64,000 bases of DNA from Pseudomonas graminis. GTDB lineage: Bacteria; Pseudomonadota; Gammaproteobacteria; Pseudomonadales; Pseudomonadaceae. The stretch lies in NCBI RefSeq assembly GCF_013201545.1, contig NZ_CP053746.1:1403001-1467000 (forward strand). Reading direction: 5' to 3'. Below, in pieces: positions 1 through 9,267 of the stretch (within the stretch, counting starts at the first letter, position 1; each line of letters opens with the position of its first letter). The translations under genes and the position numbers were made by a program. The notes beneath the pieces are model-generated. The model saw only the letters and a list, made by a program, of their open reading frames with translations, was not told the DNA's origin and did no database searches.

Positions 1-134
<134 letters not shown>

Positions 135-214
135 CCGAACGCATATCCTGTCGGCATACGTGCTTTCGCCGAAGACACTGGCTTATAACGCCTGTTGAAT
201 TGAGCGAGATACGC

Positions 215-1951
215 ATGATCTCTATGCTGGAACGGATACCTGTTTTGTCGGGCGCAGTGTTTCTGCTGTGCGTTTGTTCGGCTCAGGCCAGCCCCGATCA
301 TCCTGATCAGGCCGCCATCGCCAGCCCGCATCCCATCGCGACGGCAGCCGGTCAGGAAATCCTGGTCGACGGCGGTAACGCATTCGATGCCGCCATTGCC
401 ATCAGCGCCACGCTTGCCGTGGTTGAACCTTACGCGTCGGGCCTCGGCGGCGGCGGGTTTTTCCTGCTGCGCCAATCGGGTGTCCCCATCCAGTATCAGT
501 TTCTCGACGCGCGCGAAAAAGCGCCGCTCAAATCCAAACCCAAGATGTTCCACCGCAACGGGATCCTCCAGCCGGACCTGTCCCTGAACGGACCTCTGGC
601 GGCCGCGATTCCGGGACTGCCCGCTGCGCTGGTCGAACTGGCTGAACGCTACGGCCGACTGCCGCTTTCGATCTCCCTGGCGCCGGCCATTCGGGTCGCG
701 TATCGCGGTTTTAAGGTAGACAGTGTTTATCGCGAGCGCGCCAGTTGGCGGCTGTTCGCGCTGCGTAATAACAAGGAGAGCGCGCGCCTGTTCCTGCGCA
801 ACAACGACGTGCCGAATCTGGGTGACGTCATCACCCAGCCGGAGCTCGCGCAGACGCTGGAGCACCTTGCCGACAATGGTCGCGCAGGGTTCTACAGCGG
901 CCTGGTGGCGCAGGCGATGGTCAGTGGCGTTCGTCGCGCCGGCGGCATCTGGAATTATCACGACTTTGAAGAGTATGAAGTCGTCACGCGCACGCCTCTG
1001 CGCGTTCAGCTGGCCGATCAACGCGAGCTGATCAGCGCACCGCCGCCCTCGGCAGGTGGCATCGCTCTGGCGCAAAGTCTGTTCATGCTGCAACAGCTGC
1101 CGTGGCGAGAGTCGGGCAAAATCCAGCGGGCGCACTTTGTGATCGAGGCGCTGCGCCGCGCTTACCGTGATCGCGTGTTGCTCGGGGACCCTGACTTCGT
1201 GCCCAACCCGGTAGCCCAACTCCTCTCCATCGACTACTTGATGCAACTGACCACCAGCATCGACGCACACCGCGCCACACCCAACAACACCTTGCCGCCC
1301 GCTCCGCGCTGGCGTGAAGGCGACAACACTAGCCATTTCGCCGTACTGGATAACGAGGGCAACGCCGTGACGGCGACACTCTCACTGAATCTGCCCTTTG
1401 GCTCGGCGTTCACCGTGCCCGGCACCGGGATTATCCTCAATGATGAAATGGACGACTTTGCCATCGACACCCAGGGCAGCTCGGCAGCAGCAGCCGGTCA
1501 TGCCAATGCCATCGAGCCGGGCAAGCGACCGATCTCAAGCATGAGTCCGAGTTTCATCGAAGGCCCGCAGTCCCTCGCCGCCTTTGGCACCCCGGGCGGC
1601 AGCCGCATCCCCAGCATGGTGCTGCTGTCGATGCTGCAGTACCTCGACGATCAGCCGATTGCCAACTGGGCATCGACGCCGCGTTATCACCACCAGTTCA
1701 CGCCGGATGTGGTCGAGTACGAACCGGGCACATTCACGGAGCAGGACTTGGCTGACCTGCGCGAGCGCGGTTACACGTCAAAGGAGACGGCGAAGGATTT
1801 TGGCAATCAGCAGGTGCTGCTGTGGCACAAGAACAGTGCCAGGGTTGAAGCGGCCAGTGACCCACGCGGCATTGGCGTTTCGACGATATTCAAACCCGAT
1901 GCCGCGCTGAAGCTGATGCGCGCCTGCGCCGATCAGTCCTGCTTGCCGTAA
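215..1951 (+). CDS. ggt: gamma-glutamyltransferase, periplasmic
   Basis: A 578-residue protein if started at the ATG at 215; a TTG at 200 is also in frame. GAGCGAGA sits just upstream of the ATG. An N-terminal hydrophobic signal peptide ends near AQAS, predicting export. The family transfers or hydrolyses gamma-glutamyl groups of glutathione and matures by self-cleavage before a threonine. Here the cleavage region reads [12 protein letters not shown], making Thr372 the expected nucleophile and new N-terminus of the small subunit (the usual TTH is TSH here). [30 protein letters not shown] and PISSMSPSF follow as expected for substrate-binding loops. Length is typical. Likely role: periplasmic glutathione breakdown and salvage of glutamate and Cys-Gly. 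Confidence 0.93.
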   Translation: MISMLERIPVLSGAVFLLCVCSAQASPDHPDQAAIASPHPIATAAGQEILVDGGNAFDAAIAISATLAVVEPYASGLGGGGFFLLRQSGVPIQYQFLDAREKAPLKSKPKMFHRNGILQPDLSLNGPLAAAIPGLPAALVELAERYGRLPLSISLAPAIRVAYRGFKVDSVYRERASWRLFALRNNKESARLFLRNNDVPNLGDVITQPELAQTLEHLADNGRAGFYSGLVAQAMVSGVRRAGGIWNYHDFEEYEVVTRTPLRVQLADQRELISAPPPSAGGIALAQSLFMLQQLPWRESGKIQRAHFVIEALRRAYRDRVLLGDPDFVPNPVAQLLSIDYLMQLTTSIDAHRATPNNTLPPAPRWREGDNTSHFAVLDNEGNAVTATLSLNLPFGSAFTVPGTGIILNDEMDDFAIDTQGSSAAAAGHANAIEPGKRPISSMSPSFIEGPQSLAAFGTPGGSRIPSMVLLSMLQYLDDQPIANWASTPRYHHQFTPDVVEYEPGTFTEQDLADLRERGYTSKETAKDFGNQQVLLWHKNSARVEAASDPRGIGVSTIFKPDAALKLMRACADQSCLP

Positions 1952-2268
1952 CCATCGCCGGTGCAACCGAGGCAGCGGACAAATGCCGCCTTGCCCGGAT
2001 CCACGACAAGCGCCTTGCCGGTACGGCCAATGCCGCCGCCGGTGGCGGTAAACGGCAGTGCAACCACAAACAACCCGGCGCCAATGATGGTGGCGGCGAT
2101 GAGAATCGGCCGCGCAATCAGCAGGTCGCCGATCATCGCGTAGGCAGGAGGGCTTTCGATTTCGTAGACGGGATCACCACTGCCTGTCGCGTCCTGAGCC
2201 AGCGCAGGCGTGAATTGCAAGCCGAAGAACACGGCCAACGTGGCAGCAAGCATGCGAAACGGGCTCAT
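1933..2268 (-). CDS. small exported/membrane protein, unknown function
   Basis: A 111-residue protein. I chose the ATG at 2268 ([10 protein letters not shown]) because AAGGA lies about 7 nt upstream on the minus strand; an upstream in-frame start would add an implausible leader. Residues 1-25 look like a signal peptide ending ALAQ. A second hydrophobic stretch ([20 protein letters not shown]) is a likely transmembrane helix, followed by a Gly-rich segment and a C-terminus with two cysteines (RCLGCTGDG). It overlaps the 3' end of ggt tail-to-tail by 19 nt. I do not recognise a characterised family; similar short Pseudomonas proteins have been labelled transporter-like without evidence. Confidence 0.7.
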   Translation of the reverse strand: MSPFRMLAATLAVFFGLQFTPALAQDATGSGDPVYEIESPPAYAMIGDLLIARPILIAATIIGAGLFVVALPFTATGGGIGRTGKALVVDPGKAAFVRCLGCTGDGYGKQD

Positions 2269-2439
2269 GGCATGGTCCTTCAGGCTAAGGCAGAGATGGA
2301 GCTGTTCACTATAAACAGGGCGCGGGCTTACGCAAGGGGCGGCGTGTCTCATTGACGATACACGCCCTGTAGGAGGGATCGGATAAACCCTGGCGATAGG
2401 GTGGCGGTGAGTGTTCCCGGCCGCCGTCGCTGTCGGGAA

Positions 2440-3252
2440 CTACTTCTGGCACTTCGGGCAGTAAACGCTGGCCCGCTGACCCAGCTTCACTTCTCGCAGC
2501 GTGGTCCCGCAGACCTTGCACGGTTGCTCGCCGCGGCCGTAGGCGAACAGTTCCTGCTGGAAGTAGCCAGGCTGGCCGTCCCCGCCGATGAAATCGCGCA
2601 GCGTGGTACCGCCCCGTTCGATGGCGGCGGCCAGGATGCGTTTGATTTCAATCGCCAGCTTTATATAGCGAGCCTTGGAAACGCTCCCGGCGGCACGGCG
2701 CGGATCAATGCCGGCGGCAAACAGGGCTTCGGTCGCATAGATGTTGCCGACGCCCACGACGATCGCGTTGTCCATGATGAACGGCTTGACCGCCATTGCA
2801 CGGCCCCGCGACAGCTCGAACAGACGCAGACCGTCGAACACGTCCGTCAGCGGCTCCGGCCCCAGGCGCGCGAGCAGCTCGTGGTTGAGCGGGTCGAGGC
2901 TCCAGAGCATGGCGCCGAAACGACGCGGGTCGGTGTAGCGCAAAGCCAGGCCGGATTCGAGTTCGATGTCGACGTGCTCGTGCTTGAGCGGCGGCAGACC
3001 GGCATCCACCAGACGCAGATTGCCCGACATGCCGAGGTGGCTGATCAAGGTGCCAACCTCCGCCTGAATCAGGAGGTACTTGGCTCGACGCTCTACGGCC
3101 ACGATTTTCTGCCCCGACAGGCGCACGTCGAGGTCTTCAGGGATCGGCCAGCGCAGGCGACGATCTCGCACGATTACCCGGCTGACGCGCTGGCCCACCA
3201 GGTGCGGCGCAATGCCCCGGCGGGTGGTTTCGACTTCTGGTAATTCAGGCAT
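2440..3252 (-). CDS. mutM: formamidopyrimidine-DNA glycosylase (Fpg/MutM)
   Basis: A 270-residue base-excision repair enzyme removing 8-oxoguanine and other oxidised purines. It starts [13 protein letters not shown], so after Met removal the catalytic Pro1 and Glu2 are in place. The beta-clamp lysine region ([17 protein letters not shown]), the NIYATEALF helix-two-turn-helix region and the C-terminal zinc finger (CKVC...CPKC, last 25 residues) are all visible. Length is standard. It lies 38 bp upstream of the HDOD gene's stop codon on the same strand, so the two may be read as one unit. Confidence 0.97.
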   Translation of the reverse strand: MPELPEVETTRRGIAPHLVGQRVSRVIVRDRRLRWPIPEDLDVRLSGQKIVAVERRAKYLLIQAEVGTLISHLGMSGNLRLVDAGLPPLKHEHVDIELESGLALRYTDPRRFGAMLWSLDPLNHELLARLGPEPLTDVFDGLRLFELSRGRAMAVKPFIMDNAIVVGVGNIYATEALFAAGIDPRRAAGSVSKARYIKLAIEIKRILAAAIERGGTTLRDFIGGDGQPGYFQQELFAYGRGEQPCKVCGTTLREVKLGQRASVYCPKCQK

Positions 3253-3290
3253 GGGGCCGCTCGATGAAGGATGAGGTCAGGCGCGCAGGG

Positions 3291-4157
3291 TCAGTGCGCA
3301 CTCAGCTCACGAATGCTTTCTTTGAGGTTTTCGAAGTCATAGTCGGACAAGCCAACGTAATCGAGCACCAGCGGACCAATGCTGTTCCACTCATGGTCAA
3401 CCGGCTCGTTGCCCAGAACGCGGTGGGATTCACAGACATGCTCGGCCATTTTCAGCACAGCCAGCATGTTTTTCAGCGGCGCATTGCGACCCGAGTCGTC
3501 CTGAAAAATCGCCAGCGCATTGTGGTGATTGGCGATCGCATTGCTGACATGTTCCGGCAAACGCCAGGACTTGGCGGTGAAATAACCGACAACGGCGTGG
3601 TTGGTGTTCAGCAGCCTGTTCTCGGTGTCGACCACACGGCACTCGGCGGTGCCGTTGGCATACGCTTCTTCGAGGACGCTCATGTAATCGGGAAAACGCT
3701 TGATCATCAGCGGCACCCCGCAGTCATGAAACAGACCCAGCGCGTAGGACTCGTCCACGGTTTGCGAGCCGATGCGCTTGGCCAGCGTCAGACTGGTCAT
3801 CGCCACGTCCTGAGCGGTATCCCAGAAACGGTTGAGCACGACGATGGTTTCATCGCTCATCTCGCCCTTGATCGATTGCGCGTTGATCAGGTTGATGACC
3901 GAGCGGCTACCAAGCAGATTGACCGCCCGCTGAATCGAAGCGATTTTGTTGCTCAGGCCGTAATGGCTGGAGTTGACGATTTTCAGCAGCGCCCCGGAGA
4001 GCCCCGGATCCTGAGCGATCAGCCGGGCGATGGCACCCAGGTCAGGGTCGGGCATGTACTGCTCCATCTGCAAATCCACCATGATTTGCGGCTGAGGCGG
4101 AACGCTGATGCCTTGTAACGCCTGCTGGATCTGCTCGGACGTAAGCTCTTGGGACAT
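3291..4157 (-). CDS. HDOD domain-containing signalling protein
   Basis: A 288-residue protein made almost entirely of an HDOD domain (metal-dependent hydrolase-related output domain). Supporting segments are the SGALLKIVNSSHYGLSNKI and QRAVNLLGSRSVINLI region (about residues 55-90), SYALGLFHDCGVPLMI near residue 125, and AIANHHNALAIF near residue 205. There is no receiver, GGDEF or EAL domain. Proteins like this are signalling or stress-response adaptors; no reaction can be assigned. ATG at 4157 is taken as the start. mutM lies immediately downstream on the same strand. Confidence 0.88.
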   Translation of the reverse strand: MSQELTSEQIQQALQGISVPPQPQIMVDLQMEQYMPDPDLGAIARLIAQDPGLSGALLKIVNSSHYGLSNKIASIQRAVNLLGSRSVINLINAQSIKGEMSDETIVVLNRFWDTAQDVAMTSLTLAKRIGSQTVDESYALGLFHDCGVPLMIKRFPDYMSVLEEAYANGTAECRVVDTENRLLNTNHAVVGYFTAKSWRLPEHVSNAIANHHNALAIFQDDSGRNAPLKNMLAVLKMAEHVCESHRVLGNEPVDHEWNSIGPLVLDYVGLSDYDFENLKESIRELSAH

Positions 4158-4324
4158 AACTTCACACTCGGGTTCAGGCCACGATTCTAACCCCTCGCGG
4201 CCATGGGTCTACAACTGTATGACGATTCAACGGGTCCGACGGACAGCCAGACGGTAATTGAGCACGACGCGACCTCCAGCAGGCTGACGCGCTATACTCC
4301 CGCTCTTTTTTCCGGAGCGACGTC

Positions 4325-5521
4325 ATGTCCCTGCCTAGCTTGCGCCTCAAGCCCAACGCCGATCGCCGTTTGCGCAACGGTCATTTGTGGGTCTACAGCA
4401 ACGAAATCGACGTCGCTGCCACCCCGCTCAACGGCTTTGCTCCGGGCGCTCAAGCCGTTCTTGAAGCAGCCGGCGGCAAGCCGCTGGGTATCGTCGCGAT
4501 GAGCCCGCAGAACCTGATCTGCGCACGGCTGCTGTCCCGCGACATCAAGCTGCCACTGGACAAATCGCTGCTCGTTCATCGCCTGAATGTCTGCCTGTCG
4601 CTACGCGAGCGTCTGTTCGACAAGCCGTTCTATCGCCTGGTCTATGGCGACTCCGATCTGTTGCCGGGCCTGGTGGTGGATCGCTTCGGCGACATTCTGG
4701 TGGTGCAGCTGGCGTCAGCGGCCATGGAGCAACTGAAGGACGACGTGCTCGCTGCGCTGATTCAAGTGATCAAGCCAAGCGGCATTCTGCTCAAGAATGA
4801 TTCCGCCGCACGCGACGCCGAAGGGCTGAACCGCTACGTTGAAACTGCGTTCGGCCTGGTGCCGGAGTGGGTCGCGCTGGAAGAAAACGGCGTGAAGTTC
4901 GAAGCGCCGGTGATGGAAGGCCAGAAGACCGGCTGGTTCTATGACCACCGCATGAACCGCGCGCGCCTGGCGCCGTACGCCAAGGGCAAGCGTGTGCTGG
5001 ACCTGTTCAGTTACATCGGCGGCTGGGGCATCCAGGCCGGTGCGTTCGGCGCCAGCGAAGTGTTCTGCGTTGACGCTTCGGCCTTTGCACTGGACGGCGT
5101 GGAGCGTAACGCGACACTGAATGGCTTCGCGGAGAAGGTCACCTGCATAGAAGGCGACGTGTTTGAGGCGCTGAAGGAGCTGAAAGCGGCTGAAGAACGT
5201 TTCGACGTGATCATCGCTGACCCGCCGGCGTTCATCAAACGCAAGAAAGACATAAAAAACGGTGAAGGCGCCTACCGCCGCTTGAACGAGCAAGCCATGC
5301 GCCTGCTCAGCAAGGACGGCATTCTGGTCAGCGCTTCCTGCTCGATGCACCTACCGGAGGACGACCTGCAAAACATCCTCCTCACCAGCGCCCGCCATCT
5401 GGACCGCAACATCCAGCTGCTCGAGCGCGGCGGCCAAGGCCCGGACCACCCGGTTCACCCTGCAATCCCCGAAACGCGCTACATCAAAAGCATCACCTGC
5501 CGGTTGCTGCCGAACAGTTGA
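4325..5521 (+). CDS. rlmI: class I rRNA large subunit methyltransferase, RlmI-type
   Basis: A 398-residue SAM-dependent methyltransferase of the RlmI/PUA-domain family, which makes 5-methylcytosine at 23S rRNA position 1962 in E. coli. An N-terminal PUA-like region (RLKPNADRRLRNGHLWVYSNEID) is followed by the Rossmann fold with the SAM loop VLDLFSYIGGWGIQAG (about residues 224-240), the acidic loop CVDAS, the catalytic-region motif IADPPAFIKRKKD and the cysteine motif SASCSMHL. Length matches the family. A TATACT box at 4293-4298 just upstream is a plausible -10. It is transcribed divergently from the HDOD gene. Confidence 0.93.
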   Translation: MSLPSLRLKPNADRRLRNGHLWVYSNEIDVAATPLNGFAPGAQAVLEAAGGKPLGIVAMSPQNLICARLLSRDIKLPLDKSLLVHRLNVCLSLRERLFDKPFYRLVYGDSDLLPGLVVDRFGDILVVQLASAAMEQLKDDVLAALIQVIKPSGILLKNDSAARDAEGLNRYVETAFGLVPEWVALEENGVKFEAPVMEGQKTGWFYDHRMNRARLAPYAKGKRVLDLFSYIGGWGIQAGAFGASEVFCVDASAFALDGVERNATLNGFAEKVTCIEGDVFEALKELKAAEERFDVIIADPPAFIKRKKDIKNGEGAYRRLNEQAMRLLSKDGILVSASCSMHLPEDDLQNILLTSARHLDRNIQLLERGGQGPDHPVHPAIPETRYIKSITCRLLPNS

Positions 5522-5548
5522 TGGCTGTGGCGTGTCGAGCCGCCCACT

Positions 5549-5576
5549 CCTACAGGTCCTCTGCAAAACCTGTAGG
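5549..5576 (+). terminator. inverted repeat downstream of rlmI
   Basis: CCTACAGGT (5549-5557) pairs perfectly with ACCTGTAGG (5568-5576) across a 10-nt loop, 28 nt after the rlmI stop. There is no T-run, so this could be a terminator or part of a degraded REP-type repeat; the TGTAGG half resembles the REP margin. Confidence 0.4.
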
Positions 5577-5678
5577 CGCGTGTCTTGTCCCGCGATCCGC
5601 CGGGAACCGGCAGCAAATCAGACGACAGGGACATGTCTGAGTGAATGCGATTGCAGGATTACTGTCGCTTCGCAACAG

Positions 5679-5743
5679 ATCGCGAGCAAGCTCACTCCTA
5701 CAGGCGATGCACAGTACCTGTAGGAGTGAGCTTGCTCGCGATT
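5679..5743. repeat. inverted REP pair, distal side of the RAYT gene
   Basis: ATCGCGAGCAAGCTCACTCC (5679-5698, continuing TACAG) is the reverse copy of the forward element TGTAGGAGTGAGCTTGCTCG (5720-5739, continuing CGAT). They are separated by about 15 bp, giving a head-to-head pair able to form a hairpin. This is the arrangement called a REPIN in Pseudomonas. The right element ends only 5 bp from the stop codon of the transposase at 5749. Confidence 0.9.
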
Positions 5744-5748
5744 CTGCT

Positions 5749-6207
5749 TCAAAACCAACTCGCGTCCCACAGCGGATAATCTCCGACCCGTTTGACCAAT
5801 CCAGCCCTCAACGGATTGGCGACAATGTATCTGGCCATCATCAAAAGATCGTCCTCCCGTCGTAATGCTCTGTCGTGAAAACCCCTCTGCCAGACTTGCC
5901 GGTGCGTTCCTCGCGACTGATTGATTGCGCGGGCGCTTCGCGATTTCACTCCCTGTAAAATCCGAGTGAGTTCACCTCCCGTCAGTTCAAGCAGCCAGTG
6001 GATGTGGTCGGGCATGATGACCCACGCTAACGAATCCGCCGCCCCCGAGGACTGAGCGGCGCGGAACTCGTTCACAACCAATCGTCCAAGCTTCCAGTCG
6101 CTGAAAACCTGCTCCCGGTTATGGGTAACCGAAGTGACGAGGTAAATCCGTCCCGACTCTGAAAATCTTCCGTTTCTTAGACATTTTCCACGCGGCATTT
6201 CCGGCAT
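5749..6207 (-). CDS. REP-associated tyrosine transposase (RAYT), IS200/IS605-like Y1 family
   Basis: A 152-residue protein from the ATG at 6207, chosen because AGGAG lies 6 nt upstream on the minus strand; the frame stays open further upstream into REP sequence. It starts MPEMPRGKCLRNGRFS and has the histidine-hydrophobe-histidine motif in MPDHIHWLLEL and the candidate catalytic tyrosine in MARYIVANPLRAGLV. These are the hallmarks of Y1 HUH single-strand nucleases. Length fits RAYTs. The gene sits between two inverted REP pairs (5679-5743 and 6301-6416), as expected for the enzyme thought to recognise and spread REPs. It appears intact. Confidence 0.93.
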   Translation of the reverse strand: MPEMPRGKCLRNGRFSESGRIYLVTSVTHNREQVFSDWKLGRLVVNEFRAAQSSGAADSLAWVIMPDHIHWLLELTGGELTRILQGVKSRSARAINQSRGTHRQVWQRGFHDRALRREDDLLMMARYIVANPLRAGLVKRVGDYPLWDASWF

Positions 6208-6300
6208 CAGTCGCTCCTGTTGGTGATTACCAGGAAGGCTAGAACAGTGCCTGAGGGGTAGACGCCAAACAGAGATTCCGGATGTGTCTGCAAGATCCTT

Positions 6301-6416
6301 ATCGCGAGCAAGCTCACTCCTACAGGGGTTCGGCACCGGGCCTCGCAATTTCGCCAGTACCATTGAACGCTCGAATCAGCGGGCATCTGTGTAGGAGTGA
6401 GCTTGCTCGCGATTGC
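6301..6416. repeat. inverted REP pair, proximal side of the RAYT gene
   Basis: A reverse copy ATCGCGAGCAAGCTCACTCC (6301-6320, continuing TACAGG) and a forward copy TGTAGGAGTGAGCTTGCTCG (6390-6409, continuing CGATTGC) lie 64 bp apart in the same relative orientation as the pair at 5679-5743. They bracket the promoter side of the RAYT gene. Confidence 0.88.
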
Positions 6417-6678
6417 GGCCGGATCCCACCCACCCGTTTGGCAATCAGACCTGAGACCTGACGGCCACCACTTCCCGCCATTCCCTCCCGCCCTCACAGG
6501 TGTAGAATCAGCGCTATTCATCGCCAGTCATCCCCCGGCGGGTTTATGAGCTCAGGCTGGGCGTACGGTGATCCCGTATCGTTCGGTTTCTTCGCTGCAT
6601 CCGGTCACTGCCTTTTGCACACGACGTCACTAGAAGCTCACTCCCTTCCTCATTCAGCCGATTAGCCGGAGTGTTCCA
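6417..6678 (+). other. ilvD upstream region
   Basis: 262 bp between the REP pair and the ilvD start. A TAGAAT at 6503-6508 is a possible -10 but has no convincing -35 partner. I see no leader peptide rich in Ile/Val/Leu codons and no clear attenuator. No gene is supported here. Confidence 0.4.
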
Positions 6679-8526
6679 ATGCCTGATTACCGTTCGAAAA
6701 CGTCTACCCACGGCCGCAATATGGCCGGCGCCCGCGCCTTGTGGCGTGCCACGGGCATGAAGGACGACGATTTCAAGAAGCCGATTATCGCCATCGCCAA
6801 CTCGTTCACCCAGTTCGTACCGGGCCATGTCCACTTGAAGGACATGGGTCAGCTGGTGGCGCGCGAGATCGAAAGAGCAGGCGGCGTCGCCAAGGAATTC
6901 AATACCATCGCGGTGGATGACGGCATCGCCATGGGCCATGACGGTATGCTGTATTCGCTGCCAAGCCGCGAGATCATTGCCGACTCGGTCGAGTACATGG
7001 TCAACGCCCACTGCGCCGATGCCATCGTCTGCATCTCCAACTGCGACAAGATCACCCCCGGCATGCTGATGGCTGCGTTGCGCCTCAACATCCCGGTGAT
7101 CTTCGTTTCCGGCGGCCCGATGGAAGCCGGCAAGACCAAGCTCGCCAGCCACGGCCTGGACCTGGTTGACGCCATGGTCATCGCCGCCGACTCCACCGCG
7201 TCCGACGAGAAAGTCGCTGAATACGAGCGCAGTGCGTGCCCCACGTGCGGTTCGTGCTCCGGGATGTTCACCGCCAACTCGATGAACTGCCTGACCGAAG
7301 CACTGGGCCTTGCGCTGCCGGGCAACGGCTCGACGCTGGCGACCCACTCCGACCGCGAACAGCTGTTCCTGCAGGCCGGCCGCACTATCGTCGACCTGTG
7401 CAAAACCTATTACAAAGACAACGACGACTCGGTGCTGCCGCGCAACATCGCCAACTTCAAGGCGTTCGAGAACGCGATGACCCTCGACATCGCCATGGGT
7501 GGTTCGACCAATACCATCCTGCATTTGCTGGCCGCTGCCCAGGAAGCCGAGATTCCGTTCGACCTGCGCGACATCGATCGCCTGTCGCGCCGCGTGCCGC
7601 AGCTGTGCAAGGTTGCGCCGAACATCCAGAAGTACCACATGGAAGACGTCCACCGCGCCGGCGGCATCTTCAGCATCCTCGGCTCGCTGGCCCGTGGCGG
7701 CCTGCTGCACACTGATTTGCCGACCGTGCACAGCAAGTCCATGGAAGAAGCCATCGCCAAGTGGGACATCACCCAGACTGACGATGAAGCGGTGCATCAC
7801 TTTTTCAAAGCCGGCCCTGCCGGTATTCCGACCCAGACGGCCTTCAGCCAGTCGACCCGTTGGGAAACACTGGACGACGACCGCGAGAACGGCTGCATTC
7901 GTAGCGTCGAGCACGCTTACTCGCAAGAAGGCGGCCTGGCCGTGCTGTACGGCAACATCGCGCTCGACGGCTGCGTGGTGAAAACCGCCGGCGTGGACGA
8001 GTCGATCCACGTGTTCGAAGGCAACGCCAAGATATTCGAAAGTCAGGACAGCGCGGTACGCGGCATTCTGGCGGACGAGGTGAAGGCCGGCGACATCGTG
8101 ATCATCCGTTACGAAGGTCCGAAGGGCGGCCCGGGCATGCAGGAAATGCTGTACCCGACGTCGTACCTGAAATCCAAAGGCCTGGGCAAAGACTGCGCGC
8201 TGCTGACCGACGGGCGTTTCTCGGGCGGCACCTCTGGTCTGTCCATCGGCCACGCCTCCCCTGAAGCCGCAGCGGGCGGCGCAATCGGTCTGGTCCGTGA
8301 CGGCGACAAGGTGCTGATCGACATTCCGAATCGCTCGATCAATCTGTTGATCGACGACGCTGAAATGGCCGAACGTCGCGCCGAGCAGGAAAAGAAAGGC
8401 TGGAAACCGGTGGAGTCACGCCCTCGCAAAGTGACCACCGCCCTCAAGGCCTACGCCTTGCTGGCCACCAGCGCCGACAAAGGTGCTGTGCGTGACAAGG
8501 CGATGCTCGACAAGCTCATGCCGTAA
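6679..8526 (+). CDS. ilvD: dihydroxy-acid dehydratase
   Basis: A 615-residue IlvD/Edd-family Fe-S dehydratase that converts 2,3-dihydroxy-isovalerate and dihydroxy-methylvalerate to the 2-oxo acids, in valine, isoleucine, leucine and pantothenate synthesis. Visible are [19 protein letters not shown] at the N-terminus, the cluster cysteine regions [12 protein letters not shown] and [19 protein letters not shown], and the C-terminal [18 protein letters not shown]. Length is that of the long (E. coli-type) form. It is monocistronic, followed by a strong terminator at 8543-8573. Confidence 0.98.
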   Translation: MPDYRSKTSTHGRNMAGARALWRATGMKDDDFKKPIIAIANSFTQFVPGHVHLKDMGQLVAREIERAGGVAKEFNTIAVDDGIAMGHDGMLYSLPSREIIADSVEYMVNAHCADAIVCISNCDKITPGMLMAALRLNIPVIFVSGGPMEAGKTKLASHGLDLVDAMVIAADSTASDEKVAEYERSACPTCGSCSGMFTANSMNCLTEALGLALPGNGSTLATHSDREQLFLQAGRTIVDLCKTYYKDNDDSVLPRNIANFKAFENAMTLDIAMGGSTNTILHLLAAAQEAEIPFDLRDIDRLSRRVPQLCKVAPNIQKYHMEDVHRAGGIFSILGSLARGGLLHTDLPTVHSKSMEEAIAKWDITQTDDEAVHHFFKAGPAGIPTQTAFSQSTRWETLDDDRENGCIRSVEHAYSQEGGLAVLYGNIALDGCVVKTAGVDESIHVFEGNAKIFESQDSAVRGILADEVKAGDIVIIRYEGPKGGPGMQEMLYPTSYLKSKGLGKDCALLTDGRFSGGTSGLSIGHASPEAAAGGAIGLVRDGDKVLIDIPNRSINLLIDDAEMAERRAEQEKKGWKPVESRPRKVTTALKAYALLATSADKGAVRDKAMLDKLMP

Positions 8527-8542
8527 GCATCACTCCGCATAT

Positions 8543-8573
8543 AAAAACACCCCGCATGTCGGGGTGTTTTTTT
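8543..8573 (+). terminator. Rho-independent terminator after ilvD
   Basis: AAAACACCCCG and CGGGGTGTTTT form an 11-bp stem around the loop CATGT, followed by T residues. It lies 17 nt after the ilvD stop. Confidence 0.93.
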
Positions 8574-8659
8574 GTCTGCCAGCCGATTAGAGGAGCTAAG
8601 GCTCGGACATCCAGCCGAACCATCAATTTAGCCTCCAACAGATCCGGACACCGGAGGTT

Positions 8660-9124
8660 TCAGGCGCCAATCGCTACAGTGATCGCGCCCAACAGCAGGC
8701 AAAGACTGGCGACCAACGTTAAACGCAGACGCATCGGCAGATACCAGGCGGGCAGTGTTGTGGCTTTCACCAGACGGCGGTCCTGCCAGTAGTGCGCGAC
8801 GAAACCGAAAATCAGCAGCAACAGCCCCAATGGTGCCGGCAATAACAGCGCGGGCCAGGCGATCAGTGCCGGGATGACACTCCAGATGAACCGCTCGCGA
8901 CACTGATCGGCATTCAAGCCTTGCAGGGTCATGGCGAATCCCCAATGCAGCGCGCCCACAAAACTCAGGATCACTGCCCCATAAGCGACCAGCGCTTGCG
9001 TCAAGAACGGGCGGTATTCGACTGAAAACAGAATCAGCAACAGCAGCCCAACGAACGGCAGCAACCCCCCATAACCCAAGAGGGCGACATACCTCGGCGA
9101 CGAAGACAGCGACAACGGTTTCAT
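8660..9124 (-). CDS. DUF3429 family integral membrane protein
   Basis: A 154-residue hydrophobic protein. The start at 9124 (MKPLSLSSSPRYVALLGYGG) is favoured by AAAGGGG six nt upstream on the minus strand. About five membrane helices are visible: LLPFVGLLLLILFSV, ALVAYGAVILSFVGALHWGF, VIPALIAWPALLLPAPLGLLLLIFG and a C-terminal LTLVASLCLLLGAITVAIG. The segment GALHWGFAM is characteristic of DUF3429. Function is unknown. It is divergent from the photolyase-family gene, with 143 bp between them, so co-regulation is possible but not shown. Confidence 0.8.
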   Translation of the reverse strand: MKPLSLSSSPRYVALLGYGGLLPFVGLLLLILFSVEYRPFLTQALVAYGAVILSFVGALHWGFAMTLQGLNADQCRERFIWSVIPALIAWPALLLPAPLGLLLLIFGFVAHYWQDRRLVKATTLPAWYLPMRLRLTLVASLCLLLGAITVAIGA

Positions 9125-9267
9125 TTGAGCCCCTTTCAGTCCTATACCTGAAAGACTATGGCTCAAAAGAGCAAACCTGTTTAGCTTCTCTTCGCTCGAC
9201 CGGAAAAAGGACCGCGTCCTGAAACCCACTGATCAAGGCCTTGAACCCTAGTCGCTGAGTCCCCCAC

